DNA of 64,000 bases from Mesocentrotus franciscanus (GCA_037976565.1 CP137668.1:24386280-24450279), one strand, 5' to 3'; positions 48,885-59,940 are shown, numbered from the stretch's first letter. Notes: generated from the letters alone by a model not told the origin. Numbers and translations: made by a program.

Positions 48885-49574
48885 CAGGCGCGTAGCCAGG
48901 GGGCAATGGGGGCGGCCCCCCCCCACCAAAAAAAAAACGCCGGCCAAAAAAAAAAAGAGATAGAGAGAATAGAAAAAAGTAAGAGAACGTAGGAAGAAAA
49001 AGGAGCAGACAAGAAAATTTTTTGAAAATTCAGACATAATAATTTAATTAAAATCGCGGAAAACTTAGACGAGGATTAAGAGTCGAGAACAGTACAACGA
49101 ATAGCTTTCTTTCTCTAATAATTTAATGAAACGTCAAAGCTTCCAAACTCCCCCCCTCCCCGCACCCACCCCCTAGCGCTCTGTAAGTGATTCGCCCGCT
49201 TCGCTGGCTCACTACCGCAGTGGCGGATCCAGGGGGCCCTCCCTAGAAAAAACAGGTAAAAACACCATTTTTGGGAAAAAAGAAGTTGGGCCCTCCTGGC
49301 GCCCAAGGGGTGGCGGTGGAAAAATAACCCTTCCCGAGGAAAAAATTGTGCTCACTACCCTGGCGCCCAAGGTGGTGGTGGAAAAAATTACCCTTCCAAA
49401 AAATTTTCGTGCCAAAATTTTTTTGCTCACTACCCCACTGAGCGAAAAATCGACCGGCACGATTTTCAAATTTTCGCCCGAAGTGGGCCCCTTTTTAGGC
49501 CCCCTCCCTTGCCGCCGGCTGGATCCGCCCCTGCACTACCGCCCCCCTAAAATTAAATCCTGGCTACGCGCTTG
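48885..49574. mobile_element. hAT-like MITE with 8-bp target duplication (outer, 690 bp)
   Basis: The left end CAGGCGCGTAGCCAGG mirrors the right end CCTGGCTACGCGCTTG. AGTGAGAG flanks both sides (48877-48884 and 49575-49582). A homologous uninserted sequence exists at 51341-51475. The element contains the nested element 49218-49533. It shows no transposase. Confidence 0.8.
49218..49533. mobile_element. hAT-like MITE nested inside another (316 bp)
   Basis: The ends are CAGTGGCGGATCCAG and CTGGATCCGCCCCTG. The target duplication CACTACCG is exact at 49210-49217 and 49534-49541. The interior carries repeated GGCGCCCAAGG and CTCACTACCC words. It is homologous to 53646-53899. Confidence 0.85.
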
Positions 49575-49583
49575 AGTGAGAGA

Positions 49584-49625
<42 letters not shown>

Positions 49626-49650
49626 TAGAGAGAGGAAAAAGGGGGAGAGA
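49575..49650. repeat. GA microsatellite
   Basis: GA run following the right target duplication of the 690-bp element. Confidence 0.85.
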
Positions 49651-49996
49651 TGGAATTCAGGGAATTAGTGAATACATCTGTTTACGATATTTGATATAAC
49701 AATTCTAAGGAGAGAATGATACTACTAGTATATTATAAGGCCTAAAAAAAAAAAGATGTTGTATTGTCCTTTGCGACTGACCCAAAAATCTGAAAATCTA
49801 CGGTCGGCTTTTTAAAAAAGTTTTTTTTTCACCGTCTTTTTTATTTCATTTTTTTAATGAATAAAAAAGTATGTATTTTGTTTTGTTTAAATGAGATATA
49901 AATGCATAAAACCATCAAATTATTCCCAAATTGTCACTCGTCTTCTGCCCTAGTTTCAAAATCCTGCTAGCGTAAACATGCAAGTAGACCCCGGCC

Positions 49997-51089
49997 CAGG
50001 GGCGCCGGAAGTAGGGGAGCGGGGGCGGTTGCCCCCCTCCCAATCGAAAGAGTGGGGGAACGCATTTTCGCCCCCCCCAAAAAAAAAACGCCCCCCCCGA
50101 AAAAACAGCAGTAATGGAGTAAAAATGGTTTGTATTTTTAACCAAAAATATAATAAAAAATGAACTGATCATAATTATATTCCATTCAAATAAAAGGAGA
50201 GTACACAGGAATTAAACTTCCTAAATGTTCCGCATGTCCCTATATTTATCAAGTAATGGAGGATTTTATAGTAGCGATACGCGCATATCGTGGAAATATT
50301 GTGAAAGGATGGGAAAGCGTGTGTGTTGTTTATTATAGGGGTGAGAAGACATGAGCCCTGAACACTGGCGTACTGATGGGGGAAGTTGCCCCCATAATAA
50401 AATTCAAACGTGGTTTATTTCTTATTCGATACCAGTGATTTACAAATGTTGCTGAAATGATATGATTTTCCCGGATTTTTCTCATTTTTTTTGTAAATTA
50501 TACTTTTTTATGGGTTTGTTGGAAAATTACAAATTCTCAAATTTACAGTCAGGCCAAAAGTATGCTTATTTAGAAGCCTTCATGTCAGGATCTGCAGAAC
50601 GGCGGGGGCTCGGGGCTCTAGCCTCCCTCACTTATTTGAAAAATTATGTTAAAGAGAAGGAAAAAAAAGAAAGAGAGACAGAAAGAATGAGTGACCTGCG
50701 AGTGTCACAAAATAATGTGGTATCAAAATACGCTCATCTGACCGTAATTAAATGCCTAAAACCTCTGAGCTTTCAGGGGCTCCGCCCCCTGGAACCCATC
50801 AAGGGCCCTAAGACGGCCCCTGAATGCTCATCTGACCATAATTAAAAGCCTAAAACCCCTGAGCTTCATTGGGCTCAGCCCCCTGGACACCCGCCAATTA
50901 GTGACCTGCCAGTGTCACAAATAAGGTATCAAAATCATGCTGATCTGACCGTAACTAAATGCTTAAAACCCCTGAGCTTCCGGGGGCTTCGCCCCTTGAC
51001 CTTTTTGCTCATTTAGCCACTGCCCCTGAAAGGTGAGCCCCCTGGAATATTTGCCCCCCCCCAATCCAAAACTGCTTCCGGCGCGCCTG
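49997..51089. mobile_element. hAT-like MITE with internal tandem repeats (1093 bp)
   Basis: The ends CAGGGGCGCCGGAAG and CTTCCGGCGCGCCTG are inverted copies. The 8-bp duplication CCCCGGCC lies at 49989-49996 and 51090-51097. The interior holds a diverged three-copy repeat at 50695-51000. Confidence 0.75.
50695..51000. repeat. Three diverged tandem units inside the 1093-bp element
   Basis: Each unit contains CATCTGACCGTAATTAAATG-like sequence, then CCTAAAACCCCTGAGCTT and GGGGCTCCGCCCCCTGG. Units begin near 50735, 50827 and 50940. Spacing is irregular because of indels. Confidence 0.7.
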
Positions 51090-51340
51090 CCCCGGCCTCG
51101 TGTACGTGTATAGGCCTATACCATACACTGCACCAGCGAGAAACCAGGGAGATTTGGGCGACGTTCCCGGTTTTTAATTTTTGGGGGCGACGGTCGCTGT
51201 TTAGAGTTTTCTACGGAAAGGCTCACAACACTTTATTCATGCACTAAAAAAAAACAGTTAAAAAAAAGAAAGATTTCCGACCGACCGACCGACCCATGTT
51301 TTGGCGCCTAAAGGGCAATATACATCTTTTTAAAAAAGGC

Positions 51341-51475
51341 ATAATGGAGATTCGAATAGAGCCGTGTACACAAGAAAAACTTTTGCTGATAACAATGTCA
51401 GAAGATATTCTAACATCGCCGTTAAAGAAACCCCAAATAATATCTAACATAGAGGGGAGGGGGAGGGAGTGAGAG
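51341..51475 (+). repeat. Segmental duplicate, copy 2 (uninterrupted)
   Basis: Direct repeat of 48751-48884 about 2.6 kb away, continuing through GAGTGAGAG into GA-rich sequence without the inserted element. It acts as an empty-site reference. Confidence 0.75.
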
Positions 51476-51582
51476 GGCGACGGAAGAAAGGGATACACGA
51501 AAGAGAAAAGAAGGTAAAAGAGAAGGAGGTAGATAGAGAAAGAGTGAGAGAGGAAGAGAGACAGAGAGAGAGAGAGAGGACA
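51476..51582. repeat. GA-rich tract
   Basis: Impure GA repeats following segmental duplicate copy 2. Confidence 0.8.
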
Positions 51583-52057
51583 AAAAAGAAGAAGAACATG
51601 AAACTGAAATGTTCACATACAGATAACAGAATGTAGAACAATAGGAAAGAACAGTTCGATGACATTGTCTTTTAAGGGGAAGTCAACCCTGACGTTAAAG
51701 ATAAAGACCAGTTCTGGTCATGCGATTGCATTGTGAAATAAACGTTGTGGAATCGATCAGAAAAGGTTGATCATCTAGCATATAAGTATTGGTGTGTACT
51801 GCAAGGTTCTGGAATCATCAAAATGATAAGAAATTTGGCCCAGTCTTGGTAAAGTTACAAGCACTGTACACAGAAAGATGTATATGGGACTACGCGACCA
51901 CGTGCGCGATATCTATTTGGTCCCAATAGATATAATAATTTACCAAATATATCAATTAGTAGGCGGTTTCCCGACAAAATTTGTATCATCACGTATTAGT
52001 CAAAAAAACATATTCTTTCACATGATTGGTAATGAGAGCTTCCATTTCTTTTTTTGA

Positions 52058-53290
52058 GACCTTTAAGTTGGTTTTGACAGCAGCAGAAAATGAGAGCAAC
52101 ATGTCAATGAAAGTTTGAGCAAATTTTGAATTTTTGAAGTTGCGATCAATCACATACAAATTGGCAACTCTGTTACATATTCCTCCATTTCGCTCTGTAC
52201 TATTAGATTCAGAAATTTCCATTTTCTCTACGGAAAATTCTCAATCATTACATGCACCCTAAATAAAATTATTGCAAATGTGTTTCTATACATCCCCTGT
52301 TTGAAACGAATCTATTCCGCCATCAATAACTAAGAAAATGAACGTTTATGAAATGTTCTGTACCGAGCAAATTGGAGAGGACCTCACAAGATGATAACTT
52401 TTCATCAGGGGCGGCCGAGCGACTTCCAAAGTGGGTGGGGGGGGGGCACTAAGAAAAAAGGGCACTTTCTGGAAAAAAGGGCACCTACAAAGGGAAATCT
52501 CAAAGCGAAAATATACAATCTTTTAGACATTGGTATATACCCCTACATTGTGATTACATTATCAGGGATTATTTCAATATTTGTTTCATGTTATACACCA
52601 TGATTAAGATATTGCTTAAGCATCATACTTTACAGTTTGGTGTGATGGTCTTAAAAATTATTTGCGAGCGAGCGAAGCGAGCGAGGAAAATTTTTAAGAT
52701 TTGTGAGGTCGCAGAATTACATCTTATAAGGGATTACATTATCAGGGATTATTTCAATATTTGTTTCACTTTATACACCATGATACAAGATATTGCTTAA
52801 GCATCATACTTTACAGTTTGGTATGATGGTCTTAAAAATTATTTGCGAGCGGGCGAGGACAATTTTTAAGATTTGTGAGGTCGCAGAATTACATCTTATA
52901 AAGAGGAAAAAACCCAATCCTGATGGAGTTTTAAGCACATTCTCAAAATGGGAAGTAAAAGGGGCACGTGTCCAAATAAAAAGGGCACTTATCAGAGTTG
53001 AAAAGGGGAAGGGGCACTTTTACAAATTAATAAGGGCACTTGTGAAAGTAAAAGGGGCACTATTCCTATGTAAAAAGGGGCACTTCTTACAAAGTTAAAG
53101 AGGCACCTTTTCTATGTAAAAAGGGGCACTTTTGGGTGCTTGAAAAAGTGGGAGGGCACTGTGCCTCCTGCCCCGGGAGGGCCGCCTCTGCTTTTCATAA
53201 TTTCCTACTTTTAATCAAATATTGCTCAAACTTTCACTAGTTTGTTTCTCTCGTTTTCTGCTTGTATCAATACCAGCTAATTGTCAGCGT
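52058..53290. mobile_element. TTAA-type foldback MITE, copy B, interrupted
   Basis: It is homologous to the element at 3249-3842 over its left 330 bases. The right arm resumes at 53199 with AATTTCCTACTTTTAATCAA and GCTCAAACTTTCAC in inverted orientation. Between the two parts sits the hAT-like element 52406-53190 with its 8-bp target duplication. A related start TTAAGGGGAAGTCAACCCTG lies at 51674, but the DNA between 51720 and 52050 is not accounted for. Confidence 0.6.
52406..53190. mobile_element. hAT-like MITE with GGGCAC minisatellite (785 bp)
   Basis: The ends CAGGGGCGGCC and GGCCGCCTCTG are inverted copies. The target duplication CTTTTCAT lies at 52398-52405 and 53191-53198. The left part includes a direct repeat of about 200 bases (52540-52720 and 52737-52910). 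The right part is a degenerate AAAAGGGGCACTT minisatellite (52960-53150). Confidence 0.8.
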
Positions 53291-53396
53291 GAACATCTCT
53301 TTTTTGAAAGAGAAAGAGATTAATTCCAATGACATGAAATGATAGGGGATGTGTGGATTTCAGGGACAATATATATTACAAAAAAATGTCTCGTGA

Positions 53397-53420
53397 CGAG
53401 AGAGAGAGAGAGAGAGAGAA
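53397..53420. repeat. Short GA microsatellite
   Basis: About 11 GA units. Confidence 0.85.
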
Positions 53421-53645
53421 TTGATTTCTAACGAAAAAAAACAAACAAACATTAATTGTAGGGGCATTGCAATGCAAATGTCAAGGGATAGAGCGTTTTC
53501 AAGGGCGTTCCTATCGCGGCTGCTAAAACTCGAGAGAATTCGGACCCGGGGCTCTGCCCTTGCACCAGATGTACCCTAAGGCGTGTCTCTGGACCCCACC
53601 CAGAAGGGCTCGCGCTTACGCACATGTTGGCTTCGCCCCCCCCCC

Positions 53646-53899
53646 CAGTGGCGGATCCAGGGGGGGCCCGGGCCCCCTCCCCTAGCAAAAAAAACAGGTA
53701 AAAACACCCTTTAAAAAAAAGAAGAAGATGGGCCCTCCTGGCGCCCAAGGGGGGGGTGGAAAAATAACCCTTCCCATAAAGAAAACTGTGCTCACTACCC
53801 CCTCCCCTGAGCGAAAAATCGACCGGCACGATTTTCAAATTTTCGCACGAAGTGGGCCCCTTTAGGCCCCTCCCTTGCCGCCGGCTGGATCCGCCCCTG
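53646..53899. mobile_element. hAT-like MITE, second copy of the GGCGGATCCAG family
   Basis: It has the same termini as 49218-49533 (CAGTGGCGGATCCAG, CTGGATCCGCCCCTG) and a shared interior (AACAGGTAAAAACACC, GGGCCCTCCTGGCGCCCAAG, CGAAAAATCGACCGGCACGA). It is about 60 bases shorter. The flanks are C-runs, so the target duplication is compatible but not diagnostic. Confidence 0.8.
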
Positions 53900-54076
53900 C
53901 CCCCCACATTTGAAAAGCCTAGATCGCTGCTTTAGCTGGCATACTTCCTTCAGTCGGAATACCCCCCTACCCATTTAATTTGGATAGATTTGTGGATAGG
54001 CGAACATAATGGATAGACTTTCAAATGTGATACTTCTGCCATCTCCACTTCGAAGTTCGATCAGAGTTCGGTGTTG

Positions 54077-54119
54077 TCATGTGACCACAGTTTGCTGAGT
54101 CACATGACAAGTCATGTGA
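54077..54119 (+). promoter_or_regulatory. Cluster of three TCATGTGA/TCACATGA boxes upstream of the BIM1-like gene
   Basis: Three copies of the same palindromic-type E-box lie at 54077-54084, 54100-54107 (reverse orientation) and 54112-54119, about 150-190 bases before the start codon. TCATGTGA is the M-box bound by MITF/TFE-type bHLH-zip factors in animals. Promoter function is inferred from the position and clustering; no TATA box was recognised. Confidence 0.4.
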
Positions 54120-54267
54120 CCCACGTTGCACAACACTGGTTGTTTACGTTTGGAGGTTTGGTGAATCTGACCCTCGCTCAAGCTCTGCTTATTTCGTCAC
54201 TAGATCTAGACCACGTTGCCGGTAGTCATTTTACCAATAATATCCAGCTTAATACTGTAGAAAAAAA

Positions 54268-57200
54268 ATGAAGAACCTAGTATTTGTTAGCATATTTTGC
54301 GCAATGATCGCCATCGGGACTGCACATCTGTGTTTGCTGAGTCCTCCACAGCGCGGCTCGATGATGAATATCAACAAACCAGGTTTGAATTATTCTTTAT
54401 CATATAATAATTAATAGGCTAGCAATTAGCATAAACTAAGAAAGACATCGACATAAAGTTTATGTGCTGTTGTACCATGTGTATCGCATGCCAATGTACG
54501 GTTATGATTTATTATCTCGATACTTGATACCTGGTGGAGTTATATCAAGGAGATATCACAACATGTTGTGATATCTCCTTGGTTATATACAGTGAAGTGA
54601 AGTACGTGTACTGTGAAGTTAATTTCTTGGTTCAACAGAATGAAGAAGACATAAAGATGTTAGAAAAATATTTTCCATTCCATCAATTTTAGAAAATTGT
54701 TAAAGTAATAAATTCTAATTTAATTAATCATTGGATTTAGGGTAGTAATGATAATGAAAATGAAATTAATGAATTATTGCTGTACAGAATTTGAAAAACA
54801 TGAAAGATGAACTAATCAGTATTGGTTTTTCTTTTTATGTGAAGCATCTCCGGACTGTGCATTGCTGCCAGAGCCATGTGGAGGTCGTAATGCTAGCATG
54901 GGAACTACTCTCGCTATCAAGTAAGTCTGGGATTAATCAAGTACAAATTGATTCAGTAAAACAACAGAAAAAATACAACAGAATGAAAAGTTATATCTAA
55001 ATCTAGTAGACATATGACACAACTAAGTAACATCACTGGAAGTTGTGCTCACTCATAGGTACATGTATTGATGGCCGGAGCACCAAAGTGGTTCCCTCCC
55101 ATTGTCTGGGAGGGAACTACTTGAAGCTCCATGAATTTTACCATTGAGCGTGCTCGCATGTGTGTGTCACAACTTTCTCTCTCAATATGCTATGAGAAGA
55201 GTGGTGTATGGAAGATGAAACCTAGGGCTTGACATTAACAGGGGTAGTATAGATATGGGCATGATAGGCCCCAAAATTACAATTCAATTCAATTCAATTC
55301 AATGTTGAATCCAGACCCCTAATATTTAGACATTTTGATTTGGCAGTGGGTGCATGCATATATAGAACCTACAAAATTTAAGCCTGGAACCCCCGATACA
55401 AAAAAAGCTGCTATTGAGAATGGAAAATAGGTAAAGCAGAAAGTGATATGAATTACTTTATCATCCTGTCACTGTTGGCCTGAAAGGGCTGATTAAAGCT
55501 GTCCCTTAAAGCCCCACTGTACTACTTGTAGCTACTTGCTCCCTCTATATAGAAAACAATGCCTAAGCGGTGCCCGTTGGTCCCCAATGATCCTCTTTTT
55601 CTTATGTTAATTGAGAGCTGAGTTGACAAGATAACCACCTGTCAGTGACCACGCTAATCCCTCTAATCTCTCCTGGCCAAACTAGTGCAGACGTGCTTTA
55701 ATCTCTTTGTTTCTCTGTTTCTATTATCAATTTATTTGTCCTGCTTAAGCATTATGTAAATGTCATCAATGCACTATACAATTTACATGTAGGCCAACTG
55801 TCAAAATAATGATAATTGATGATGATGGTGCTATTTCTTTTCTCATTCTAACCATATATTTTTATTCCTTTTATGTACATGTAGGGAGGGAAGCAGGTTT
55901 GTTGTAGCCTTCCAGAAAAACTTGGATCATTTTTACCCAAGTAACCCTGTAAGTATCCAATTTGAAATATGATTTACCTTTAATTGTTATTCTTCACAAT
56001 TGTAAAGTTTTGACTACTGGACTGGTATTCTGAAATTGATTCTTGCTCATGTCAATTTGAAAATTAGCATCCCTACATCTGTTAAAAAGTTATATGTTTT
56101 ATATTGAAGAAACATGGCTTTGATAATTTGATTGTTATGTTTTAATTTCAAACAACTTTCATCATACACTATTGAGCCAATGGCATTTAATTTTCATATT
56201 ATTCCTTTAAAACACACTTATTTATGTTTGTTAACAAACTTTTGAAGTTATATTGATCTACTGACCTTTGTTTTAGTAACAATGTAAATAAGCAGGTGAA
56301 GTGCATGTCATTCTAGATGACCTTTATCTGATTAATTGATTTATTATCAGGTAGTTAACTTCAATAACACGATTCTGTCCAAAGCATTGTGAGTGCTGCA
56401 AGAAAAAAATAAATAGGAATGGTGTATGTATCTCTACAAAACAACCTACTCTCCAAATTTTGAAATAGAATTATACTTGTACGGTAGTTCTTTTTTGATG
56501 AATACAGAATTAACATGTCATATTCTTCTAATTCAGACCATTTGTTAACTCCATATTTAACTCCACATTTAAATCCATATGGGACTGAAAGACCCCATTT
56601 GATGAAAATAAAACTTTATATCATTGAATTAACATAGAATACAAATATAAGGGAATAAAATATATATATTTTCCCATTTAGTATTGTACAAAAGCAACCA
56701 GGCGCCATTTTTACAAGCACTCACATGCTAATCCAACCACATAAACAGTTGCCTCTTACCAGGACTTTTAACACCTGGTTGGAGAGTAGCAAATGTAGAT
56801 TAATGTCTTACCAAAGAATTAGTGCCGCGGCGGGACTGGGACTGGAACCATGTCATCCACAGTCTGGTGACCTATCCACTAGACTGTGACACGTCACCTC
56901 TATATGGACAAAGGTTGATTGTGGCAGTCCTGTGAATCTTCCATTAGTCGACCAAAGAGTTAAACTGATCCACTTAATTGGCAGATTTGTTGATATTTAT
57001 TTTTTAAATATTTAACCAACAGGGAAGCTTCAAGATTTCTTTGAGTTTTGATGAAGAGAAGACTTTCCAACTCTTGCAGTATCTTCCCGACACCTCCGAC
57101 CCATCCCTCACTCTCTACTACATGAATGTCACTATGCCTCAAACGTGAGTATATATGGATGCAAAATAGACCGGTTTACTATCCTATTCAAATTCATGGA

Positions 57201-58186
57201 TGTTTCTTTCCTGAGGACCTAGTGATGAGTTATTCCATTACCGGTAACTGTTTTAAATGAATGAACTTCAATAACTGAAATCCAGTCTTCATACATTATT
57301 TCTTGCTATGTCGGGCAAGATTGGAGAAAGCCTTCAGGTTGTCAAGAACAACCTTTGTTAAAAAAGTATGCATGAAATTTGAATATTTTAGTAAACAGGT
57401 CTATTCAGTGCCACTCATTATCTGTAAATTCTGTTTTCAATCCAATTTTTTTCATGTTTGTGTTATACTACTGTTATGCTTTAAGAAATGTTCCTGGCTA
57501 GGAGATGAAGTGCCAGTTCTCTCATTATATAGGATTTTGTTTATGTTATGGTATTCTTGATAAAAAAAAGGGCGAGAAAGGGTGACAAAACAGCATACTT
57601 TGTGCATCTTAGGGCTATTGGCCTATACACTCCACAGTGTACCGTATTACAGATTTGATTACATTTTTATTACAAGTTTAAATGTGCATGCTCGACATAA
57701 GACAATAATTTTTTTTAGGCTTCACATAGTGAGAAAAACATCTTACATGTCTTTAAAGCATTTATTGTGTTGTATTTTATCTTACCTTTCAGGCCACTGA
57801 ATAAACCAGGGACATTGAGGGTAAGTAAACAGGTTTGGTACACAGAAAAAGTGATTTTAAATTTTACAGTGTGTTGCCAGGATTAGTTACATCTAATTCA
57901 AGAAAATTCGCACAACAACCTGCATGGGGAATAGACTCAAAACTTTCTGTGATTTTTTGCTCCCTCTGCTCATGTATAATGTGCAGTTCCTAATTCCTAG
58001 CATTCTTGATCAAAAGATAATGTGAAAACATCATTAAAAGGAAACACTGTACGGCTATGGGTTAAAAGATGTCCAGCCTTTGATTCCCTTTCATCTTGTT
58101 TCTTTGAATTCCAGGTTGCTTATGTAACACAGAACCCACAAGCTCCAGCCGTATTCTACCAGTGCAGTGATATCATGCTCTACTAA
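54268..58186 (+). CDS. Secreted BIM1/X325-like copper-binding protein, six exons, complete
   Basis: Exons are 54268-54382, 54845-54920, 55885-55948, 57023-57144, 57793-57820 and 58115-58186. All introns have GT/AG borders and the phases join without a stop, giving 158 residues. Residues 1-19 are a hydrophobic signal peptide; predicted cleavage after Ala19 leaves His20 as the mature N-terminus, followed by LCLLSPPQRGSM. A PCGG motif lies at 49-52, a DH pair at 78-79 and a C-terminal FYQCSDI at 149-155. Fungal BIM1/X325 proteins, LPMO-like but not known to oxidise polysaccharide, share this order: N-terminal His, PxRG, CGG, an internal His and a C-terminal YxCxD. They bind copper through the N-terminal His, a second His and an Asp. 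By inference the ligands here are His20, His79 and Asp154. Cys22, 43, 50 and 152 could form two disulfides. There is no GPI tail or membrane segment. The start ATG has A at -3. The family call comes from motif memory, not a search. Confidence 0.85.
54539..54588. mobile_element. Perfect 36-bp palindrome with 7-bp flanking direct repeats
   Basis: The core 54546-54581 is perfectly self-complementary (half-site CAAGGAGATATCACAACA). Both sides carry GTTATAT (54539-54545 and 54582-54588), as a target duplication would. It lies in intron 1 of the BIM1-like gene. Confidence 0.7.
55506..55701 (+). mobile_element. TTAA-flanked MITE, 196 bp, copy 2, in intron 2 of the BIM1-like gene
   Basis: The ends read TTAAAGCCCCACTGTACTAC and, from the other side, TTAAAGCACGTCTGCACTAG. 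It matches the reverse complement of 47496-47691 end to end at identical length. It lies well inside the intron 54921-55884. Confidence 0.8.
56690..56905 (-). mobile_element. SINE in intron 3 of the BIM1-like gene
   Basis: The minus strand shows the tRNA-like head (TGTCACAGTCTAGTGGATAG, B-box degraded) followed by CCCGCCGCGGCACTAATTCT and the family core. It is antisense to the host gene and does not touch an exon. Confidence 0.65.
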
Positions 58187-59940
58187 TGGACGGGGGTCTT
58201 ATACCCAATCAAATTGGCAACTCCATTTGTTGAACACCTCTTTGTTGCATATTTGTATCCCATATATTTACATGTCAAAACCTGTGTGGTCAACTTGTAT
58301 AATTTTCTGAAATATGTTATCTCCAGATGTTCCAATCGACATGTATATTTCAATAGGTATTGTTCAACCAATTGTATGTCGTACATTCCAAGTGTATTCT
58401 ATAACCCTACATACATGTATATTGTATGTTCCATCAAGTGTATTATCTAGTAACCATATACACCCATATATACCGACACCAGTATGATGTACAGGTACAT
58501 TGTGGCGTATGTCACATATGCAAATGTTTCAACACATAATGTTTTAATTGTTTCAGGCGAGAATGGTAGCAATATGATATGAAGTTTGCAATCAAGCATG
58601 GCTTAAGTGTTTGTCTCTCAATTAAGAAAAAATAAGATAATTACACAATGTATTATGAATTTCTTACAGGGTTATAGAAGTAAATATCATTCTTATCATC
58701 ATTTGTATCCTACTTGTGCACAAACTTTAAAATGCAGGGATTTTGTATGAGAAATAAGTTTTACAGAAGTGATATATCTCATTTGTTTAGATTAAATAAT
58801 ATGTTATTGTTATGTCTTCCAAGCACAAAGTTACAGTATGTCTTCAATTTCGGGTACAGCATTTGCAATAGTTCAAAATTGTACTTTTCTACACGTAGTC
58901 AATGTGTTGGGTCTTTATATGTAGATTTTAATAGACATGTAGGACATTGCAGTATTTTAAGAGTGTAAAGAACAACTTTGTTAATGTGTCATGATAGCAA
59001 TATATGATTGAAATAAGAAGTAGACTTACTAGACTATTAAATTCAAATTTAATTGTTTATCTTAAAGGGCGGGGTGTTTAACTGACAACGCTACCACTGT
59101 TGTAATGTATTTCAATTGTGCCATCTTTCGGTGAAGGAGTACATCGAGCAATTTCCGGTCCCTGTACCCAAGCATCATCGATCACACGCGTCATCAGTTG
59201 GTGATGCATTGTGGGACATGGCCTTTGACACATTGAGACATTGTGAGCAGCAGATGGCAGTAAATCTGAAGTAGTGTCGGTAGAATACCCCGTTTTTTGA
59301 AGAAATGATACATGAGGTGAACAAGCTACATGTATTTCATGCAATAATCACTGTGAATATATCTCTATCGTACAAAATATGGATTTGAAAATATTGAAGT
59401 GATTTATTGAAGGAGTTTTGATATAAAATTGAAAGTGATGCTAATCTGTCTGCACTCTATGGTATAGAGACAGGTCCTCCTTAATGAATTAAAGAAACTG
59501 TAAATTTGTTATACATTGTCGGGTAAAGTAATACATAATTATTTGAATGTTTTTATCTGACTTTTAAATTCTATTTCTATTTTGTGTAAATGTTATACAG
59601 AACAGCATGGTTTGAGTACTTAACGTGAAGCAGACTACCTCTGGATTTGGATTTCTTATTGTTGTATGATCTTCCTATGTCAGTCCTTTGCACAACTTTG
59701 CTGAAGTTTTATTCAAGATCTTGACAGACACAGATTATTATTCAGAACGTGTGATTATGTGAGATAAAATGTCTGAGCCTCACATTTGTAGTAAATAAAT
59801 GAAGATATCATTTCTTCAACACTGGCGTTATTTACTAAAATGAATCAATGTTTATAAAAGAAATGTGGAAACGGATGCAAATGGATGCAACTCAAAATCT
59901 TAACATGTATATGAATAAAGCAATCAACTTTTAGTTATAC
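58187..59940 (+). other. Probable 3' UTR of the BIM1-like gene
   Basis: AT-rich DNA without a long reading frame follows the stop codon directly. Canonical AATAAA signals occur at 59794-59799 and 59914-59919. The transcript end is not determined, and an earlier variant signal could be used. Confidence 0.4.

Noticed and set aside
48754..50163. Several frames with Pro/Lys runs
   Set aside because: They lie across GC-rich MITE ends and homopolymer runs and are not conserved between MITE copies.
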